This document shows, one piece after another, positions 45,127-48,483 of a DNA stretch of 48,483 nt (the stretch's first letter is position 1; each line of letters starts with the position of its first letter). Location of the stretch: the NCBI GenBank assembly GCA_031539165.1, contig JAVKLK010000029.1, positions 1-48,483 on the forward strand. The letters run 5' to 3'. Source of the stretch: CAIVSN01 sp031539165. Its GTDB lineage: Bacteria; Patescibacteriota; Gracilibacteria; BD1-5; UBA2023. The notes under the pieces are model-generated. The model searched no databases and had not been told where the DNA came from. It worked only from the letters and a program-made list of their open reading frames with translations. The position numbers were made by a program, and so were the translations under genes.

Positions 45127-45870
45127 TTATTCAAAAAATATAATTGGGGGTGCTCCAGTCTCAGAAAGCACGTACTCTGGATGACGATTCAGATATTCGT
45201 GGAATTTGAGAGCAGACTCTTTCCCTGGATCTACTATGCAAATAGAACTCTTGTGAATATCGGCCCATGCTCGTTCAATGGCGGGGCGAACAATGGGGTA
45301 ATGCGTGCATCCAAGGACGAGCGTTTGGGTATCTTCATGAAACTGTATAATTGCCTCTCGAATGAGGGCATCGATGGCCGCGGTATCGTGAATTTCTGCT
45401 TCGATGAGATTTACCAGTCAGGGAACTGCAATTTCTTGTACTTCAAGTCGATGGTCGAGCACTCATACACGCTCGCGGTACGCTCGGCTCTTTACCGTAG
45501 CTGCGGTTGCAAGTACACCGACACGCTCGTACCCAAGCTCTACTACTTTTTCTGCACCAGGAAGAGTCACTCAGAGGATTTTTATACCACTTCCATCGGG
45601 GTACTTTTCTTGTTGTAGATAGCGTACTGCCTGGGCGACCGCTGTATTACAAGCGAGAATGATGATGATTGCTCCTTCTCGGACTAGGCGTTCTACCCCT
45701 TGTTCTACGAGCCTCAAGATTTCTTCTCGAGAACGATCTCCGTAAGGACAATTTGCTCGATCTCCGAAGTACACCATATCTATTCTGGGGAACTCTTCCT
45801 GAAATGCCTGCATGACAGTGAGTCATCCAATACCAGAATCAAAAAAACCAAGCTTACCGTTCCATTTCAT
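45127..45870 (-). CDS. murI: Glutamate racemase MurI (TGA = Gly)
   Basis: The 247-residue enzyme makes D-Glu for the MurD step. The N-terminus is MKWNGKLGFFDSGIGGLTVM, with the second glycine of the GG pair as TGA. The two catalytic cysteines are in ILACNTAVAQ (Cys at about 74) and LVLGCTHYPIV. Four TGA glycines. It starts inside the end of the HAD gene (17-nt overlap), so translation is probably coupled. Confidence 0.95.
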
Positions 45871-46489
45871 AGATGTGGTATAGAGGAGTAAATCGACTGT
45901 CCTTTTCTCCTTTTGCATAAGGTCCTCCTTGTTTCTCAAATAACTCTATTCGGTTGAGTTTGTCCGAAAGACTTGGGGAAGTATAGATTCTCTCAAGCTC
46001 ACTCCGCTTATCGTCAACATATCGGATGGATTGCTCCGGGTATCTGTTCAGAATAGATTCAATCGCGCTCTGTTTCCCGAGAGTAATATCAGTATAGTAA
46101 ACATCTACAAAAGGGAATCAGAGATGTTGTATTTTTTTCTTCTGGAAGAGAGGATCTCCCGCTGTTACGACAAAAAGTAAGTACCCCTTTTCTTTCCACG
46201 CATGAAGCGTATCAAGAACAGAGGGGTACCACTGAAATTGTTTCCAAAAATAGGTTTCATGTGCCTCAGAGAGTGTTTCTCTTGAGAAGCCTGAGGCAGG
46301 CTCCTCTTGGAGAAGTATCTCTGCATATTTCTCAAAAGAGAATCCTGTAGAAGTGTCCTTGATGGCGAGAGCTCGGTTGCAGGCAAGCATCGAGAACTCA
46401 AGCGACTGACTGAAGCGAGTAAGTCAGTCGTATCCTTCCACAAAGTGTGCCAGTGTGAAATCGAGATCGAAGACAAGAACTGGAAGCAA
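45854..46489 (-). CDS. HAD-family hydrolase, TTG start
   Basis: A 211-residue HAD phosphatase: motif I VFDLDFTLA (nucleophile Asp), motif II VVTAGDP, a lysine in LGKQSA and the acid pair in YVDDKRSE. The helical cap lies between motifs I and II. No ATG is available before motif I: the first in-frame start after the in-frame TAA is TTG at 46489-46487, 3 nt after the secD stop, so translation is probably coupled to secD. Two TGA glycines. The substrate is unknown; it lies between secD and murI. Confidence 0.85.
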
Positions 46490-46492
46490 GCG

Positions 46493-48277
46493 TTACTTTT
46501 TAAGAGTGATTCCGATGAATGCCTTTGGATGCTTCTCGAAGTTTCTTCCTACAAGCAAAATGAGAACACGAGATACCCACATTGCGGTGAAGAGGGAGAG
46601 AAGGATACCTATAAGAAGAGCAAGACCAAATCCCTTAATGATTGAAGTTCCGAATATGTAGAGTACGAGCGCGGAAGTAAGCGATGTAACGTGAGAATCC
46701 CAGATAGCAGACCAAGATTTCGTAAATCCAGTTGTGATAGATTTTACCATATCAGATCCGTCTCGGAGTGCTTCTTTTGTTCTTTCGAAGATGAGAATAT
46801 TCGCATCGATGGCGAGTCCAATCGAGAGAATCATTCCAGCAATACCAGCAAGAGTGAGCACAATTCCGAATGCCTTGAATATGGCAACAAGAAGGATGGC
46901 ATAGACAATAAGCGCCACTCCGGCAAGCAGTCCAGACACACGGTAGTACCAAGTAAGGAAGATGACAATTGCCAAGAGCCCAATCGCTCCAGCAACAATA
47001 ATTACATGAAGGGCATCCTTTCCAATTTTTGCGTCAATTGCTCGCTCACTCGTGAGGTAGATAGGAGCAGGAACTATTCCAGTGTTGATGTCATTTGCAA
47101 GCTTCTTTGCAGACTCTGGAGTGTACTGCCCAGTAATTACTGCGTGTCCATCTGGGATAACTGCTTGAACTGTAGGAGCAGTAATCATTTCTCCTCCTAC
47201 AAATATGGCGATTTGTTTCCCGATGAGTCGTTTTGTGAGTTCTGCAAAAATTCCTTTCCCCTCGTCATTAAATACCAGATCTACCTGTGGAGAGAATCCT
47301 TGATTGAAACTCACTCCAGCTCGAACCAGATATTTCTCATCAAGAACTTTCCCGTCAGCTGTTTTTGCAGCCATCCATTCACTTGGCTTCTGGCTTATAA
47401 CAATTGCTTCATAGGTAAAGAGCCGAGTCTTGTACGATTCCTTTTTGGTTGCCCCACTTCCTGAGGCGATGTTTTTCTCTCGAGTTACTTCTTCTGATTT
47501 AAGAATATTTGCTACTACAAACACTTTTTCTCCAGCTTCTTGGATAACCTTCCCGTCAGCTCCAAGTGCGAATGCCCCTTCGGTCTGTCCTTCAAGAATC
47601 CCAGTGAGTCCTGTTTTGCTGAGAGTGGTAAATCCGCTAAAGCTGAGCTCAAGAGGAAGTTGCTTTGCCTCTACGCTTGATCCGGTAAGATAGAGAACAT
47701 TTTCATTGTTCTGGGCGTATTTCTTGGAAATATCAGCAAATTTTGCATCTTTTCCGCTTACATCTGCAAGAACACCCTGAGCAATCGAAAGACGCCCTGC
47801 TTTATCAGCGTCAGTAATTGCGGTTTTTTTCTCTTTGAATTCAAGTCGAACGACTTTTCCGATAGTATCCTTCGCTCGGGCGATATATTCAGCATTTTTC
47901 TCTCGAATTTGCTCTTCGCTCAGTCCTTCCCCATTGAATGATTGGGTGGGAATCTGAACAATAATATGGGATTCATCTCCATATTTTGCTGTACTAATTG
48001 TTGGCTCTGCAGTACCGAGAGAGTTTACTCGCTTTTCTACAATAGACTTGAGCCCCTCTGTAACATCTCGCTCATTGTAGGCTTGGCCACGCTTTTGCAA
48101 ATCGTCGAAATCGATTTTGTAATCCAGTTCCACTCCTCCGTGAAGATCCAAACCAAGCTTGTAAGCTCCAGTATCAATAGGGAGAGAGATGCCCATTTCT
48201 TTAAGGGGGAGTACAAAACCAAGAGAAAGGAGTGTGAGCACGACAATGGCGCTGAATTTGAGACCGATATATTTCAT
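46493..48277 (-). CDS. secD: Protein translocase subunit SecD
   Basis: SecD uses the proton gradient to pull proteins out of the Sec channel. The 594-residue protein has an N-terminal helix (~5-24), LGLDLHGGVELDYKIDF, a large extracytoplasmic P1 domain, then five helices after residue ~430 with GLAIDANILIFERTKEALRD and TSLTSALVLYIFGTSIIKGF. No TGA codons. secF normally follows or is fused; here the HAD gene follows and no secF is present in the window. The start MKYIGLKF is chosen because a promoter lies just upstream; a longer reading runs through it. Confidence 0.95.
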   Translation of the reverse strand: MKYIGLKFSAIVVLTLLSLGFVLPLKEMGISLPIDTGAYKLGLDLHGGVELDYKIDFDDLQKRGQAYNERDVTEGLKSIVEKRVNSLGTAEPTISTAKYGDESHIIVQIPTQSFNGEGLSEEQIREKNAEYIARAKDTIGKVVRLEFKEKKTAITDADKAGRLSIAQGVLADVSGKDAKFADISKKYAQNNENVLYLTGSSVEAKQLPLELSFSGFTTLSKTGLTGILEGQTEGAFALGADGKVIQEAGEKVFVVANILKSEEVTREKNIASGSGATKKESYKTRLFTYEAIVISQKPSEWMAAKTADGKVLDEKYLVRAGVSFNQGFSPQVDLVFNDEGKGIFAELTKRLIGKQIAIFVGGEMITAPTVQAVIPDGHAVITGQYTPESAKKLANDINTGIVPAPIYLTSERAIDAKIGKDALHVIIVAGAIGLLAIVIFLTWYYRVSGLLAGVALIVYAILLVAIFKAFGIVLTLAGIAGMILSIGLAIDANILIFERTKEALRDGSDMVKSITTGFTKSWSAIWDSHVTSLTSALVLYIFGTSIIKGFGLALLIGILLSLFTAMWVSRVLILLVGRNFEKHPKAFIGITLKK

Positions 48278-48306
48278 AAAATTCAAAAATAGAGAACTGA
48301 GCCCGA

Positions 48307-48334
48307 AGTATAGGAAAAAGGGGATAAAGGTCAA
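48307..48334 (-). promoter_or_regulatory. Promoter for secD
   Basis: On the minus strand TTGACC (48334-48329), a 16-bp spacer and TATACT (48312-48307), 29 nt before the secD ATG. Confidence 0.7.
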
Positions 48335-48345
48335 AAAATTGAAAG

Positions 48346-48365
48346 CCCCCCGCAATTGCGGGGGG
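48346..48365. terminator. GC-rich palindrome, probable terminator of an off-window minus-strand gene
   Basis: CCCCCCGCAATTGCGGGGGG is a perfect 20-base palindrome. On the minus strand it is followed by CTTTCAATTTTTT, which fits a terminator for a gene to the right of the window. Confidence 0.6.
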
Positions 48366-48380
48366 GGGGGGGGGGGGGGG
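48360..48380. other. Poly-G run and unreliable contig end
   Basis: Twenty-one G in a row start inside the palindrome, and the following ~100 bases are low in complexity (GG- and AA-rich) with no gene-like reading. This is more likely a sequencing or assembly fault at a strong hairpin than real sequence. Confidence 0.75.
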
Positions 48381-48483
48381 TGTTTAATTTTTGGAAGAGC
48401 CCATAAAAAGACAAGGAGGTTTTTCGGGGGTTGCCAAAGGGGGTAAACGGGTTTCCATGGGCCACAATAAAGGGGTAAAAGCC

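Noticed and set aside
441..46489. TGA as tryptophan (table 4) or selenocysteine
   Set aside because: TGA falls on invariant glycines of P-loops and other motifs, tryptophans are TGG, and no SECIS-like element or selenoprotein family is involved.
48189..48446. Plus-strand reading across the poly-G run
   Set aside because: It is Gly-rich only because of the G homopolymer and overlaps the secD promoter.
1..48483. CRISPR array, insertion sequence, prophage or integrated element
   Set aside because: No direct-repeat array, transposase, integrase or target-site duplication was seen; the window is core genome.

Overview
The window comes from a candidate phyla radiation bacterium that reads TGA as glycine (translation table 25). 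By hand count about 80 in-frame TGA codons fall in 24 genes, and every recognised gene ends in TAA or TAG. Many of the TGAs sit where the protein family has an invariant glycine: the MnmA PP-loop, the ABC Walker A, signature and D-loop, the GyrA box, the start of uL6, uS3, HemW and MurI. Table 25 is known from Gracilibacteria (BD1-5) and Absconditabacteria (SR1). CGA is the main arginine codon here and sits at conserved arginines, which favours a Gracilibacteria-like lineage; that placement is inference. Read with the standard code, these genes break into false fragments, and uL24, uL16 and uL6 lose their first parts.

Layout. 1-440: 5S rRNA, three tRNAs and a terminator. 441-4330: a GNAT/FemAB-like acyltransferase, a membrane protein, mnmA and an ABC ATPase on the minus strand, and a 2-Cys peroxiredoxin fired from a divergent promoter. 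4395-7330: infB and a stand-alone cyclic-nucleotide-binding protein. 7396-12732: infA-rpmJ-rpsM-rpsK-rpsD-rpoA-rplQ-rplM-rpsI-rpsL-rpsG-rpmA. 12762-16840: ftsX, tRNA-Asp and tRNA-Ala, two tiny basic proteins, tuf, rpsJ, rpmB, tRNA-Leu, rpsP and khpA. 16906-19320: a pilin-like membrane protein facing a minus-strand tmk-prepilin pair. 19376-25680: gyrA, an AI-2E-type permease, a two-component system and a small exported protein. 25691-35660: the S10-spc cluster from rplC to secY, without rpmD (uL30). 35662-39005: a DnaQ-like exonuclease, a small membrane protein behind a palindromic control site, RNase P RNA, adk, hemW and tRNA-Thr. 39021-48277: a Nudix hydrolase, a Met-rich exported protein, murD / sigma-like fragment / murC, a 586-residue orphan protein, and secD / HAD phosphatase / murI. 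The last ~120 bases hold a GC palindrome and a poly-G run and are not reliable.

The content is mostly core translation and transcription, with peptidoglycan precursor synthesis, Sec export, prepilin-type surface structures and one sensor-regulator pair. Two features of expression stand out. Shine-Dalgarno sequences are nearly absent: starts follow AT- or pyrimidine-rich leaders. A promoter pattern recurs, with a -35 of TTGC or TTGA, a spacer of usually 16 bp, and a -10 of TACAAT or TATACT; in several cases the -10 lies only 6-7 nt from the ATG, which predicts leaderless mRNAs. No insertion sequence, prophage, CRISPR array or replication origin was seen.
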